Below are positions 36,381 to 44,661 of a DNA stretch of 64,000 nucleotides, piece after piece. The DNA comes from Fulvivirga sp. M361 (GTDB lineage: Bacteria > Bacteroidota > Bacteroidia > Cytophagales > Cyclobacteriaceae): NCBI RefSeq assembly GCF_007097395.1, contig NZ_VKDC01000002.1, positions 186,001 through 250,000 of the forward strand. The letters are read 5' to 3'. The notes beneath the pieces are model-generated. The model made no database searches. It was not told the origin of the DNA and saw nothing but the letters and a program-made list of their open reading frames with translations. Positions within the stretch are counted from its first letter, which is position 1. Each line of letters opens with the position of its first letter. Both the position numbers and the translations under genes were made by a program.

Positions 36381-36446
36381 TTAGTCTTGAGTCTTCAGTT
36401 CTTTGTCTTAAGTTGTGAGTCCTCAGTCCTGAGTCTTAAGTCTTTG
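36381..36446. repeat. GAGTCTTAA-type intergenic repeat, copy 3
   Basis: A block of variants of GAGTCTTAAG, TTAGTCTTGAGTC and CAGTCCTGAGTC lies between the DNA ligase and aldo/keto reductase genes. It belongs to the same family as the blocks at 11995 and 16031 but is more degraded and lacks a perfect inverted arm. Confidence 0.65.
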
Positions 36447-36478
36447 GTAATTTGTAGTGGTTAATTGCTTATGTTTTT

Positions 36479-38068
36479 CTAGCCGTAAATATCCAATAGA
36501 GATAACAGATCGGCAATAGTATTGGCTTCTTCTTTTGGCTTATCTTTTCGCCATCTTTTTATTCGGGGAAAACGCAACGCTACACCTGACTTGTGCCGGG
36601 TAGATTTATTGATCCCTTCAAAGGCTATTTCAAATACAAGTTCCGGGGTCACACTGCGTACAGGCCCAAATCTTTCAATGGTATTTTTCTTTACATACCG
36701 GTCTACTTCATGGATTTCAGCATCCGTCAGCCCAGAATAAGCTTTAGTAAAAGGTACTAGCTGATCACCATCCCAGACGGCAAACGTGTAGTCTGTATAT
36801 AAATTTGCCCGGCGTCCATGCCCTCTCATAGCATAGATCATTACAGCATCAATGGTCAGTGGCTCTACTTTCCATTTCCACCAATCGCCTTTTTTTCTGC
36901 CACTTCTATACGTTGAGTCCAGACGTTTTAGCATAATGCCCTCACTATAATACTCTCTTGATCTTTCCTGTTCTATGCCTAACTCGTGCCACGAAGAAAA
37001 TACTACTTCATCAGATATTTTTAGTGACTCACTTGAAAACTCCTTTACGATGGATGCCAAGCGTTCTCTTCTCTTTTTCAGTGGCCATTCGCGTGTGTCT
37101 TTAGCTTCCCATTCCAGCAGATCATACGCTTTAAAAATAACCGGAGATTTTTCTAAAATGCCTTTTGTGAGATTTTTACGCCCAATACGTGTTTGTAACT
37201 GAGCAAATGGCAACGGTTTGCCTTCTTTAAAGGGTAATATCTCTCCATCTATTACTGTTCCATGCGGCAGAATACTTTTGAATTCATGGTATTCAGGATA
37301 TTTATCAGTAACTAGTTCTTCTCCTCTCGACCAGACGTATAGTTCATCATTTCTAATGATTATCTGTCCCCTAATACCATCCCATTTTCGTTCTGCCAAC
37401 CAATCTGAATGATTTCCCAGCGAACCCGGGGCATCCTCCAGGGCATAGGCCAGGTAAAAAGGATATGGCCTGGAATCGTCTTCTTTAGGGTCTTCTGAAA
37501 GAATGAGGTCAGCAAAGGTGGTGGTATCCGGGGTCCAATTGCCCATCAACCTATGCGCTAATACATTTTCGTCAAGACCCGTACTTTTGGCCAATGCACG
37601 CGTCATTAATTTTTGCGACACCCCCATTCGGAAACCACCCGTGAGTAGCTTGTTAAATACAAATCGCTCTACCGCCGATAAACAAGACCAGGCTTGTTTC
37701 ATCTTTGCTTTCTTCTCTTCTTCTCCATCTTGAGTCATTGATTTTATAAACCAGATCCAATAAGAAAGACCTTCTTCAGACTGTGAAGAAGGCTCAGGTA
37801 AGATCAATGCAATAGTTTCAGCTAAATCACCTACTACATGATAAGATTCTTCAAAAAGCCAGAAGGGCACTCCACTAAGTTCCGCGGCCCATTGTTTGAT
37901 CATAGTGCTATTGACAGGTCTTTTTGGCCGCCTATGAGATAGAATAGCGATGGTCCATAATTTGTCCTGATCATCTACTTCACTAAAATAGGATGCCAAA
38001 GACTCTACTTTTACCAGTGTTTTGGTGGTTTGATCAAGTTGTGTAAAAAGTGCCGCAAACCGTTTCAT
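36479..38068 (-). CDS. ATP-dependent DNA ligase (ligase-associated cassette)
   Basis: The 529-residue ligase has nucleotidyltransferase motif I ERKWDGIRGQ with the adenylated Lys228, motif III-like GTVIDGEILPF, and motif V region EGIMLKRLDSTYRSGRKKGDWWKWK. An N-terminal DNA-binding domain (residues 1-200) precedes the catalytic core and an OB domain follows, as in archaeal/eukaryotic-type ligases. It seals nicks during repair. Its start overlaps the exonuclease stop by 4 bp. The helicase and PdeM of the cassette are elsewhere in this window. Confidence 0.92.
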   Translation of the reverse strand: MKRFAALFTQLDQTTKTLVKVESLASYFSEVDDQDKLWTIAILSHRRPKRPVNSTMIKQWAAELSGVPFWLFEESYHVVGDLAETIALILPEPSSQSEEGLSYWIWFIKSMTQDGEEEKKAKMKQAWSCLSAVERFVFNKLLTGGFRMGVSQKLMTRALAKSTGLDENVLAHRLMGNWTPDTTTFADLILSEDPKEDDSRPYPFYLAYALEDAPGSLGNHSDWLAERKWDGIRGQIIIRNDELYVWSRGEELVTDKYPEYHEFKSILPHGTVIDGEILPFKEGKPLPFAQLQTRIGRKNLTKGILEKSPVIFKAYDLLEWEAKDTREWPLKKRRERLASIVKEFSSESLKISDEVVFSSWHELGIEQERSREYYSEGIMLKRLDSTYRSGRKKGDWWKWKVEPLTIDAVMIYAMRGHGRRANLYTDYTFAVWDGDQLVPFTKAYSGLTDAEIHEVDRYVKKNTIERFGPVRSVTPELVFEIAFEGINKSTRHKSGVALRFPRIKRWRKDKPKEEANTIADLLSLLDIYG

Positions 38069-39084
38069 ACTTCTTCCTCTTTCTCGGTACTCTCACCTAT
38101 CTCCGCCAATTCTCCTTCAAACTGTGTTTCTACAATACCCGCACTAACTCCTCTTTCATTAAGCCATTTACTAAAAATAGATGTATATCCATGTGTAACA
38201 TAAACTTGTTCTGCTTCACACAGATCTATAGCTGTATTTAGCCCTTTCCAATCTGCATGATCTGACAGTACAAAACCACGATCTACCGAGCGTCGCCTTC
38301 TGGCTCCTCTAAGGTTCATCCATCCGGAAGCTGAACCTATAGAGTAGGGACTGAATTTTTTTATCCAGGACGAGCCTACTGCCGAGGGAGTAGCAATCAC
38401 AATATTTCCAATGTACTCCTCTTTAGGGATTTCAGCTGTAACCCTAATAGTATCTTTCAGCAGAATGTTCTGCTGTCTAAGTATTTCATTTACATTTTCT
38501 ATGGCCCCGTGCGTATATATTTTCCCAATGCTATCATCCAGATTTTGAATAATCCGCTGTGCTTTTCCTAACGCATAACCGGTAAGAATGGTAGTCTTTC
38601 GTAATGCCTGATTCTGTCTCCACCAGTTATTGATCTCCTGAAAAACCTCAATCTGTGGCCTCCACTCATAGATAGGCAACCCAAAAGTAGATTCAGTAAT
38701 GAATGTATGACATTTGATAGATTCAAAAGTTTCCGTAAGGCCGTCTTCTTCCAGTTTGTAGTCTCCAGAGACTACCCAAACCTCTCCTTTATACTCTAAT
38801 CGAATTTGGGCGGAGCCAACAATATGTCCCGCCGGATGAAAGGAAATTTTGACTCCATTGATCGTATGTATCTCGCCAAAACCTGTAGTTTGAAGGTTTA
38901 CCTTTCCAAGCCGATATTTGATAACGGGTGCAGCAGCAGCAGTACATAAATAATGCTTATGCCCCCATCTACTATGGTCCGCATGACCATGCGTGATCAA
39001 AGCCTTATCAACGGGTTTCCATGGATCAATAAAAATAGCTGCTTGTGGGCAGTATATCCCACGATCGGTGAACTCAAGAAGCAT
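38065..39084 (-). CDS. Ligase-associated DNA damage response exonuclease (MBL fold)
   Basis: The 339-residue beta-lactamase-fold nuclease has the HxHxDH motif HGHADHSRWGH and later metal ligands in HPAGHIVGSAQI and GDYKLEEDGL. The C-terminus HADWKGLNTAIDLCEAEQVY and VTHGYTSIFSKWLNERG resembles the SNM1/CPSF nuclease core. It precedes the ligase and overlaps it by 4 bp, so the pair is one transcription unit. In the family it is thought to trim DNA ends before ligation. Confidence 0.88.
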   Translation of the reverse strand: MLLEFTDRGIYCPQAAIFIDPWKPVDKALITHGHADHSRWGHKHYLCTAAAAPVIKYRLGKVNLQTTGFGEIHTINGVKISFHPAGHIVGSAQIRLEYKGEVWVVSGDYKLEEDGLTETFESIKCHTFITESTFGLPIYEWRPQIEVFQEINNWWRQNQALRKTTILTGYALGKAQRIIQNLDDSIGKIYTHGAIENVNEILRQQNILLKDTIRVTAEIPKEEYIGNIVIATPSAVGSSWIKKFSPYSIGSASGWMNLRGARRRRSVDRGFVLSDHADWKGLNTAIDLCEAEQVYVTHGYTSIFSKWLNERGVSAGIVETQFEGELAEIGESTEKEEEV

Positions 39085-39172
39085 ATCTTTTTACAGAACG
39101 CTGATCTCTTATAAATGTTAGTCTACTATACGTTAACTTATAAAGCTATTCAGGAAAATCTTTATCTCTTAC

Positions 39173-39688
39173 TTAAAAGGCAGATACTTCACCATAAGCC
39201 AACTCCAACACTTTAGACTTTCCTTTTTTATTGATCGTGACAATGTAGAGGTTGTCGTAGTCAGCCTCATTCAACTGTTTATATTCCTGTGATCCCAGTA
39301 AGAGGTTAACAAATATCGGAGTGGTATTGGAATGACCTGAAAATACAAAGGTCTTATTTTCAGACTTCATTAACATCGCTGTTATCTCTTCCAGTTTGAA
39401 TGGATTATATTCTTCTATATCCAGTTCCTGGTTTTCAGCCAGTGGGGCTACAGTTTCTTTTGTTCTATTGAAGGGTGTGGAATAGATAGCATCGATTTTC
39501 ACATTCTCTAAAACCCTTACCAGCTCTTTAGCTCGCTGCCGTCCTTTCTCTGATAAACCCGGATCACTGCCACTTTCCAGGTCTTTTTCAGCATGTCTTA
39601 AAAGTATAACAGTAGTTTGTCCATGAACACAAGTTAAGGATACAAAAACAAACAGACTGCAAACGAACAGCAGATATCTCAATTTCAT
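39173..39688 (-). CDS. Secreted histidine phosphatase superfamily protein
   Basis: A signal peptide (MKLRYLLFVCSLFVFVSLTC) precedes a phosphoglycerate-mutase fold of about 150 residues. LLRHAEKD holds the catalytic His, YSTPFNRTKETVAPLAE provides the second phosphate pocket segment, and FSGHSNTTPI the second His. The shortened length suggests a SixA-like or small periplasmic phosphatase. Its start overlaps the NTF2-like gene by 4 bp. The substrate is unknown. Confidence 0.82.
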   Translation of the reverse strand: MKLRYLLFVCSLFVFVSLTCVHGQTTVILLRHAEKDLESGSDPGLSEKGRQRAKELVRVLENVKIDAIYSTPFNRTKETVAPLAENQELDIEEYNPFKLEEITAMLMKSENKTFVFSGHSNTTPIFVNLLLGSQEYKQLNEADYDNLYIVTINKKGKSKVLELAYGEVSAF

Positions 39689-40170
39689 TGGAATTTATCT
39701 TTTATTTCCCCGGGTATCTTACAGCCTTCTTTTTTCCTTGTATCTGTAATCTGGAAGATCTTCCAACCTTCCTCTGTTCTGAAAAGGTGAAATGCATCTA
39801 CACCACAGTGACTGAAAGTATTCCCTGCGTAAAACGCATATGACGCCCAAAGTTGAGCAAAGTCCTGGTCGATTTTAACCTCTATATCCCATATAGGCTC
39901 ATTCCATACCTGATCATGAGTGCTTCCTACAGCATTTAGGAATTTTTGCAATGAACCCTTACGTAAAATGGGCTGTCCTTCTTTATTACGAAGGATCGTA
40001 TACATTTGGGCTGTCTCCATAAATGTGCTGTGAACCATAGCGCTGTCACCTAAACGCATCCCTTCAAACAAGGACAGTACTACGGCTTTCACCTCTTCCT
40101 GAGGTGGTTTTTGAGCACACACCGCTGTAGCAAGCAGCTGAAAAATGGCAAATACAATCGTACGCATCAT
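39685..40170 (-). CDS. Secreted NTF2/SnoaL-like protein
   Basis: A signal peptide (MMRTIVFAIFQLLATAVCAQ) precedes a nuclear-transport-factor-2-like domain of about 140 residues (EEVKAVVLSLFEGMRLGDSA, AQLWASYAFYAGNTFSHCGV, FHLFRTEEGWKIFQITDT). Such domains bind small ligands or steroids, sometimes catalytically. The frame runs to 40224, but the ATG at 40170 begins the signal peptide. It is the first gene of a pair with the histidine phosphatase. Confidence 0.75.
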   Translation of the reverse strand: MMRTIVFAIFQLLATAVCAQKPPQEEVKAVVLSLFEGMRLGDSAMVHSTFMETAQMYTILRNKEGQPILRKGSLQKFLNAVGSTHDQVWNEPIWDIEVKIDQDFAQLWASYAFYAGNTFSHCGVDAFHLFRTEEGWKIFQITDTRKKEGCKIPGEIKDKFQ

Positions 40171-40315
40171 TGTTTTCTTGTAATTTATGGGGATACTTCC
40201 TTCTCTTGAATACAATTTATACAAGCGGCATTAGCCTTACCCTGAAAAATCTTAAGTTTTGGGAATTTAACTCTAACGAATATAATAGTAACTTTGAGCC
40301 AAATTACCTAATTCT

Positions 40316-41464
40316 ATGTTTATTAAATATCTATGGCTTTTTCTTTGTCTGATAACCTTTAATGGTTTTACTTTTCAAAATATTGATAGCCTGGAAAACA
40401 GGTTGTCGTCCGCCAAGGGTAAGGACCGGGTGGATATTCTGAATAAAATTTATATTGGTTATGTCCAGGAAAGTCCAACGAAGGCCTTGTCCTATTCGAA
40501 AGACGCGCTGGATCTCGCATCGGTAATAAACTACCCAAAAGGCAGGGCCGCCGCACTCAATAATATAGGCATAGTCTATAAAAATCAAGGTGTATACGAT
40601 AAGGCGCTGGATTACTATATCGAGTCTATACGTATTAGCGCTGAGCTTGAAGACCGAATGCTATTGGCTTCTACTATGAACAATATAGGAACAGTATACT
40701 CGCTTAAAGAAACTTATGATAAGGCACTCATCTACTTTATTGAATCCTATGAGACCTTTGAAAAATTAGGCCGACGTAAGCAGATCATTGGGGCCTTGAA
40801 CAATATTGGTAATGCTTACAGCGATATGGGAGAAAAAAAGAAAGCCATGGAGTATTATAATAAATCCATAGCACTTGCGGAAGAAACGGGTGACTTACTG
40901 AACTTCGACCCCATTAACAACCTTGGTAACATTTATTTTCATGAGGGCGATTACCCGCAAGCACTTAACTACTATGAAAAGTCTAAGGAGATTGCAGAAG
41001 CAAGTAATGACTTTAGAGGTCGTGCTTATGCCATGGCTAACATTGGGTCAGCTTACCTTGAACTGAATGACTACGACAGGGCCGAGAGTCATTTCAATCA
41101 AGCCATACAAATTGCGACAGACCTAAAGGAAAACCCAATATTAAAGCAAATATACCTTGGTCTGTCCACCATAGCCTTCAACAAGAAAAAATACAAGGAA
41201 GCTTATGAGGCAAGGCTTCTGTATGACAAAGTAAAGGATTATGTCTACAATGAGGAAAGCAGTCGTAAGCTGGCAAGGCTGGAAATGGCTTTTGAGTTTC
41301 AGCAGAAAGAAAAAGAACTGGAGATACTAAAACGCACTAAAGAAATTACAGATCTTAAACTTGAAAATAACAGGATTGTGATTTTACTTGGCATCATGGG
41401 CACGATCATTCTTGTTGCCATCGGGTTTATCCTTTTTAAGTTGAAAAGGGCTAAAATAGCTTAA
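40316..41464 (+). CDS. TPR-repeat membrane protein with C-terminal coiled coil
   Basis: The 382-residue protein has a signal sequence (MFIKYLWLFLCLITFNGFTF), about six TPR-like repeats carrying ALNNIGIVYKNQGVYDKALD and NNIGNAYSDMGEKKKAMEYY, then a coiled coil rich in E/K/L, and a membrane helix (IVILLGIMGTIILVAIGFI) close to the C-terminus. In relatives this arrangement is followed by a kinase or DNA-binding output domain; here it stops 12 residues after the membrane helix. It may be an accessory sensor or an ancestor that lost its output domain. Confidence 0.75.
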   Translation: MFIKYLWLFLCLITFNGFTFQNIDSLENRLSSAKGKDRVDILNKIYIGYVQESPTKALSYSKDALDLASVINYPKGRAAALNNIGIVYKNQGVYDKALDYYIESIRISAELEDRMLLASTMNNIGTVYSLKETYDKALIYFIESYETFEKLGRRKQIIGALNNIGNAYSDMGEKKKAMEYYNKSIALAEETGDLLNFDPINNLGNIYFHEGDYPQALNYYEKSKEIAEASNDFRGRAYAMANIGSAYLELNDYDRAESHFNQAIQIATDLKENPILKQIYLGLSTIAFNKKKYKEAYEARLLYDKVKDYVYNEESSRKLARLEMAFEFQQKEKELEILKRTKEITDLKLENNRIVILLGIMGTIILVAIGFILFKLKRAKIA

Positions 41465-41487
41465 GATGCAATGCCTCATTGTCCAGC

Positions 41488-41934
41488 TCATTTATAACCA
41501 ACACTTTCATCTAAAGGCATTGGACTTTTTAAAAAATTACCGGTACCTCTGGCTACTTCTTTGTTAGTTTCTAAATTGATCAAAATGGCTTCTGCCACTA
41601 TTTGTTGCTTTGTATAAGATATTACACTGGCTTTTGCCAGCAACTCTCCATATAACACGGGTCTTAAAAAATGGATATTAAATGTGCTGGTAAGTAGGAA
41701 TACACCTGTTTCCAGAGAACTGGCAGCAAAAAAAGCAGCGTCATCAAGCATCTTAAAATACACCGAGCCATGAAGTGCACCCGCTGAATGAAATAATTCC
41801 CGGTTACACGCCATTTTTATTTCACATGATCCTTTAGCAATATTAATCGTAGGTTGGTAGATTTTATTAATGGGAGCTGCATGTACATACATCCATTCCA
41901 GCTTCTGGTAATGTTCTTCATAAGTTATATCCAT
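41488..41934 (-). CDS. PaaI-family thioesterase (hotdog fold)
   Basis: The 148-residue protein carries the hotdog active-site segment GALHGSVYFKMLDDAAFFA and STFNIHFLRPV, with LVISYTKQQIV-like end strands. PaaI-type enzymes hydrolyse acyl-CoA thioesters, usually aromatic or short-chain. It converges with the TPR gene. The exact substrate is unknown. Confidence 0.75.
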   Translation of the reverse strand: MDITYEEHYQKLEWMYVHAAPINKIYQPTINIAKGSCEIKMACNRELFHSAGALHGSVYFKMLDDAAFFAASSLETGVFLLTSTFNIHFLRPVLYGELLAKASVISYTKQQIVAEAILINLETNKEVARGTGNFLKSPMPLDESVGYK

Positions 41935-42071
41935 GACCGTACAGTTCTATTGAAATTAGTTCTATTTTTTGCCCCCAATACCAGCATCAAAACGGATCCC
42001 TACTAAACCATTTCCCGAAGGTCTTAACGCTTAAAAATAAAAATAGTGTTTAAGAATTCAGTTTTATGCTA

Positions 42072-42079
42072 TAGTTTTG
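42072..42079 (+). promoter_or_regulatory. Candidate -7 box for the microprotein gene
   Basis: TAGTTTTG fits TAnnTTTG exactly and lies 36 bp before the ATG of the 42-residue ORF. The -33 region is not clear. Confidence 0.35.
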
Positions 42080-42114
42080 AATGTGTAGATCAGTAAAACC
42101 TAGATAAAAATAAC

Positions 42115-42243
42115 ATGGAGCAATATATCGGCGATGGAGCCAGTCTTTTCATAACCATTGTAGCATGCCTGATTGGTTTTGGCGCTGCGGTAGGTTTGCT
42201 TGACTTTCAAAAAACAAAAAAAGAAGATACAGCCGAAGACTGA
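42115..42243 (+). CDS. 42-residue membrane microprotein
   Basis: A short ORF encodes MEQYIGDGASLFITI, a hydrophobic helix (VACLIGFGAAVGLLDF) and a charged tail ending KKEDTAED. Start, one membrane helix and stop are all consistent with a real small protein. A -7 box lies 36 bp upstream and a 50-bp perfect palindrome 9 bp after the stop, so it has its own promoter-to-terminator unit. No family is recognised. Confidence 0.5.
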   Translation: MEQYIGDGASLFITIVACLIGFGAAVGLLDFQKTKKEDTAED

Positions 42244-42251
42244 GTTTCTTT

Positions 42252-42301
42252 TTAAAATAAATAAAGGCTGTTGGTTAACCAACAGCCTTTATTTATTTTA
42301 A
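42252..42301. terminator. 50-bp perfect palindrome, bidirectional terminator
   Basis: Every base from 42252 to 42276 pairs with one from 42277 to 42301. The core GGCTGTTGGTTAACCAACAGCC is GC-containing and is flanked on both sides by A/T runs, so either strand gives a hairpin followed by a U-rich tail. It separates the microprotein (plus strand) from the convergent FKBP gene. Confidence 0.85.
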
Positions 42302-42351
42302 TACTTATATTGCTAATGAGTTGAAATAGCAAAAATTATTGATTTGCGTAA

Positions 42352-42780
42352 TCAAGCAATTTCTAACAGTTCTATTTCAAAGATCAGATCCTTACCGGAC
42401 AAAGGGTGATTCGCATCTAATTCTATCTCGCTTTCGGCTACCTTGGCAACTATGACCGGAATTGATTGTCCATCAGGCTGTTGCATTCCCAATTGTTGCC
42501 CTACCTCCGGCTCAAGGTCAGCTGGAAGTTGTGACTTTGGTACGGTAACAATCATATCCTCGCTTTTCTCACCATACGCCTCTTTTGCGGGGATATCCAC
42601 CACTTTTTTATCTCCTATCAACATACCATTCACTGCTGCATCGAATCCCGCTATCATCATTCCCGCTCCAATCTCAAATTCCAGCGGTTCTCTACTCACG
42701 GAGGAATCAAAAACGGTCCCATCGTGTAATTTACCTGTGTAGTGTACTTTAACTTTATCTCCTTTTTTCGCCTGAGACAT
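42352..42780 (-). CDS. FKBP-type peptidyl-prolyl isomerase (SlyD-like)
   Basis: The 142-residue protein begins [20 protein letters not shown], the classical FKBP motif, and has the SlyD-like inserted flap ([20 protein letters not shown], then [15 protein letters not shown]). It lacks the His-rich metal tail of Escherichia coli SlyD. It accelerates proline isomerisation and can act as a chaperone. No signal peptide is present, so it is cytoplasmic. Confidence 0.9.
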   Translation of the reverse strand: MSQAKKGDKVKVHYTGKLHDGTVFDSSVSREPLEFEIGAGMMIAGFDAAVNGMLIGDKKVVDIPAKEAYGEKSEDMIVTVPKSQLPADLEPEVGQQLGMQQPDGQSIPVIVAKVAESEIELDANHPLSGKDLIFEIELLEIA

Positions 42781-42973
42781 CGTATATTATTTTAATTCAA
42801 TTTAATAACCTTGATTTTCAAGGAGCGCAAAGGTAGTCATTAGCGTTTCAAGAAAAAATTTACCGTTAACGTGTACCTTAACTACCATACCTGCATTATG
42901 TGTGTACTTCATTTCCAATAACAATGACGGATCTGTTAATGGCGGTTAGCAGAGACATTGTGAAAAGGCGGTT

Positions 42974-43014
42974 AACATCCGGTCGGTTGCCCGAAGACAA
43001 TCCGACCGGATGTT
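42974..43014 (+). other. Long hairpin in the leader of the second ECF sigma gene
   Basis: A 13-bp arm (42974-42986) pairs perfectly with 43002-43014; inside it, TTG 42987-42989 pairs with CAA 42998-43000, leaving an 8-base loop. It is GC-rich and lies where an ATG (43010) would start the gene, so that ATG is hidden in the stem. It may be a terminator of a small RNA or a translational control element. Confidence 0.5.
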
Positions 43015-43057
43015 TCGTTGTAACAAAAATGATTGTAAATTAAAGCATATGCTGTAC

Positions 43058-43732
43058 ATGCCCGGGGTTGATGCCTCTATATCCTCTACGATCAATCGGT
43101 ATTGGTCTGTCTTCTATTCGTCTTTCAATGTATTTTATCTGTTTAGTGTAGCTTCCGTTACCTATCATAAAAAGGAAAAAGAGATACTTGAAGAATATGA
43201 AATTGTCAAAAAGGCCCAGCAGCACCCGGAATACTTTGCTCCGCTGTACCGAAAGTATCATGACACATTGTTCTTGTTTATCAATAAGCGGGTGGATCAC
43301 CTGGACTTAACCGCAGACCTCACTTCCAAGGTATTCCTGAAAAGCCTGAAAAACATTAAAAGGTATAAGTACCAGGGGGTACCCTTTTCAGCTTGGTTGT
43401 ATCGAATAGCCATTAATGAGATGAATATGTTTTTTAGAGAACAAACTAAAATGGCACGTACCGTGAGTATTACGGACGATCATATTAATGTTTTGATCTC
43501 GGAAATAGAATATGAAAAGCCCGAGCTGGACCCTTATGTATTAATACCCGTTCTTATTGAACAGCTTAATGAAAATGAAATACAACTTATAGAACTGCGT
43601 TTTTTTGAAGATCGGTCTTTTAAAGAAATCGGTTACCTAACGGGTTTATCTGAAGTGAATGCTAAAATCAAAACATATCGGGTGATTAAAAAACTCAAGT
43701 CTATCTCAAAGGAAATCCGATACCATGACTAA
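43058..43732 (+). CDS. ECF RNA polymerase sigma factor (second)
   Basis: The protein has sigma region 2 (HPEYFAPLYRKYHDTLFLFI, ADLTSKVFLKSLKNI, FSAWLYRIAINEMNMFFRE) and region 4 (NENEIQLIELRFFEDRSFKE, then IGYLTGLSEVNAKI). The true start is unclear: ATGs at 43010, 43049 and 43058 all precede about 30 residues that look non-coding, and good sequence begins only near VASVTYHKKEKE (about 43148), where no standard start codon exists. It overlaps the next gene by 8 bp. The two form a sigma/membrane-protein pair. Confidence 0.75.
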   Translation: MPGVDASISSTINRYWSVFYSSFNVFYLFSVASVTYHKKEKEILEEYEIVKKAQQHPEYFAPLYRKYHDTLFLFINKRVDHLDLTADLTSKVFLKSLKNIKRYKYQGVPFSAWLYRIAINEMNMFFREQTKMARTVSITDDHINVLISEIEYEKPELDPYVLIPVLIEQLNENEIQLIELRFFEDRSFKEIGYLTGLSEVNAKIKTYRVIKKLKSISKEIRYHD

Positions 43733-44027
43733 GATCAAAGTAAAAATAAATGCTCCAATCCCGCCATTGGAGACTGTTCATCGTTATCGTGACTTTGATG
43801 GCCTGATGGCAAAGTTTCAGAAGTACTATAGTACAAGGGGCATAAGGGAGATGCTCTACAATGACAGAAGAAAACTCGTTTACATTGTAATCATTGTCAT
43901 ACTGTTACTCTTGTTATTATTTGTGGAAGATATTACCAAAAAACAGGGAAATTCTAAACAAGAAGACCAAATAGAGGAAATGGACCGATCAGCAATAGAT
44001 CTGGAGTTGACGGATTTATTGGGTTAA
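43725..44027 (+). CDS. Small membrane protein paired with the ECF sigma factor
   Basis: The 100-residue protein has a soluble N-terminus (DFDGLMAKFQKYYSTRGIRE), one membrane helix (LVYIVIIVILLLLLLFVE) and an acidic tail. It overlaps the sigma gene by 8 bp, which suggests a membrane partner such as a minimal anti-sigma factor. No recognised domain. The interpretation is by position only. Confidence 0.55.
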   Translation: MTKIKVKINAPIPPLETVHRYRDFDGLMAKFQKYYSTRGIREMLYNDRRKLVYIVIIVILLLLLLFVEDITKKQGNSKQEDQIEEMDRSAIDLELTDLLG

Positions 44028-44039
44028 GAGATAAGTTAA

Positions 44040-44594
44040 TCAAAGTTCGGATTGAAATCCTTGTTCCCAATCTTTCCAGGACGTGTTTTTAAAGTAATTA
44101 CCTCCGATGAACTTTACGATTTTCTCGAATTGATCCGGTTTTTGATATCCGGGCAAAGGTTGGATCATATTAAAGTCTTCATCTAAGAATACGACAGTCG
44201 GATAGCTTAATTTATTGTTCAGCAATGCTGCTGCCAGTTCATGATATCCTTTACGACCTGAGGGCACAAATTTGAATGTCCGATCTCTAAAAACTATGTC
44301 TTCTTTTTGCTCTCCATCCAACTTGACAGGATAAAAATTTTCATTGAGGTATTGGGCTATTTCGGGATGGCCGAACGTATTCTTATCCATCACCTTACAC
44401 CACCCACACCAGTCCGTATACACGTCAATAAATATTTTTTTCTTTTGTGTTTTCGATTTTTCGAGGGCCTCTTCAAAAGTCAACCAATTCACGGCCGATC
44501 CTTCCTCTTCCCTGATATCAAAAGCCGAGCTTAACACTACTACTGCTATGAGTACACCTGACAGCCCCGTAACAATTAACTTTCTTCTGTTCAT
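44040..44594 (-). CDS. Secreted/membrane-anchored thioredoxin-fold protein
   Basis: An N-terminal signal anchor (LIVTGLSGVLIAVVVLSSAF) precedes a thioredoxin fold with the active motif DWCGWCKVMDK (CGWC) and the DUF255-like opening NWLTFEEALEKSKTQKKKIF. A cis-proline is present in SYPTVVFLDED. It should work in periplasmic thiol-disulfide exchange. It converges with the sigma-associated gene. Confidence 0.8.
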   Translation of the reverse strand: MNRRKLIVTGLSGVLIAVVVLSSAFDIREEEGSAVNWLTFEEALEKSKTQKKKIFIDVYTDWCGWCKVMDKNTFGHPEIAQYLNENFYPVKLDGEQKEDIVFRDRTFKFVPSGRKGYHELAAALLNNKLSYPTVVFLDEDFNMIQPLPGYQKPDQFEKIVKFIGGNYFKNTSWKDWEQGFQSEL

Positions 44595-44661
44595 AATTAG
44601 TGTATATACGCCAATAAACTATCTAAGATATGATAATTTCAATATTAATGCCAGAAATGAA

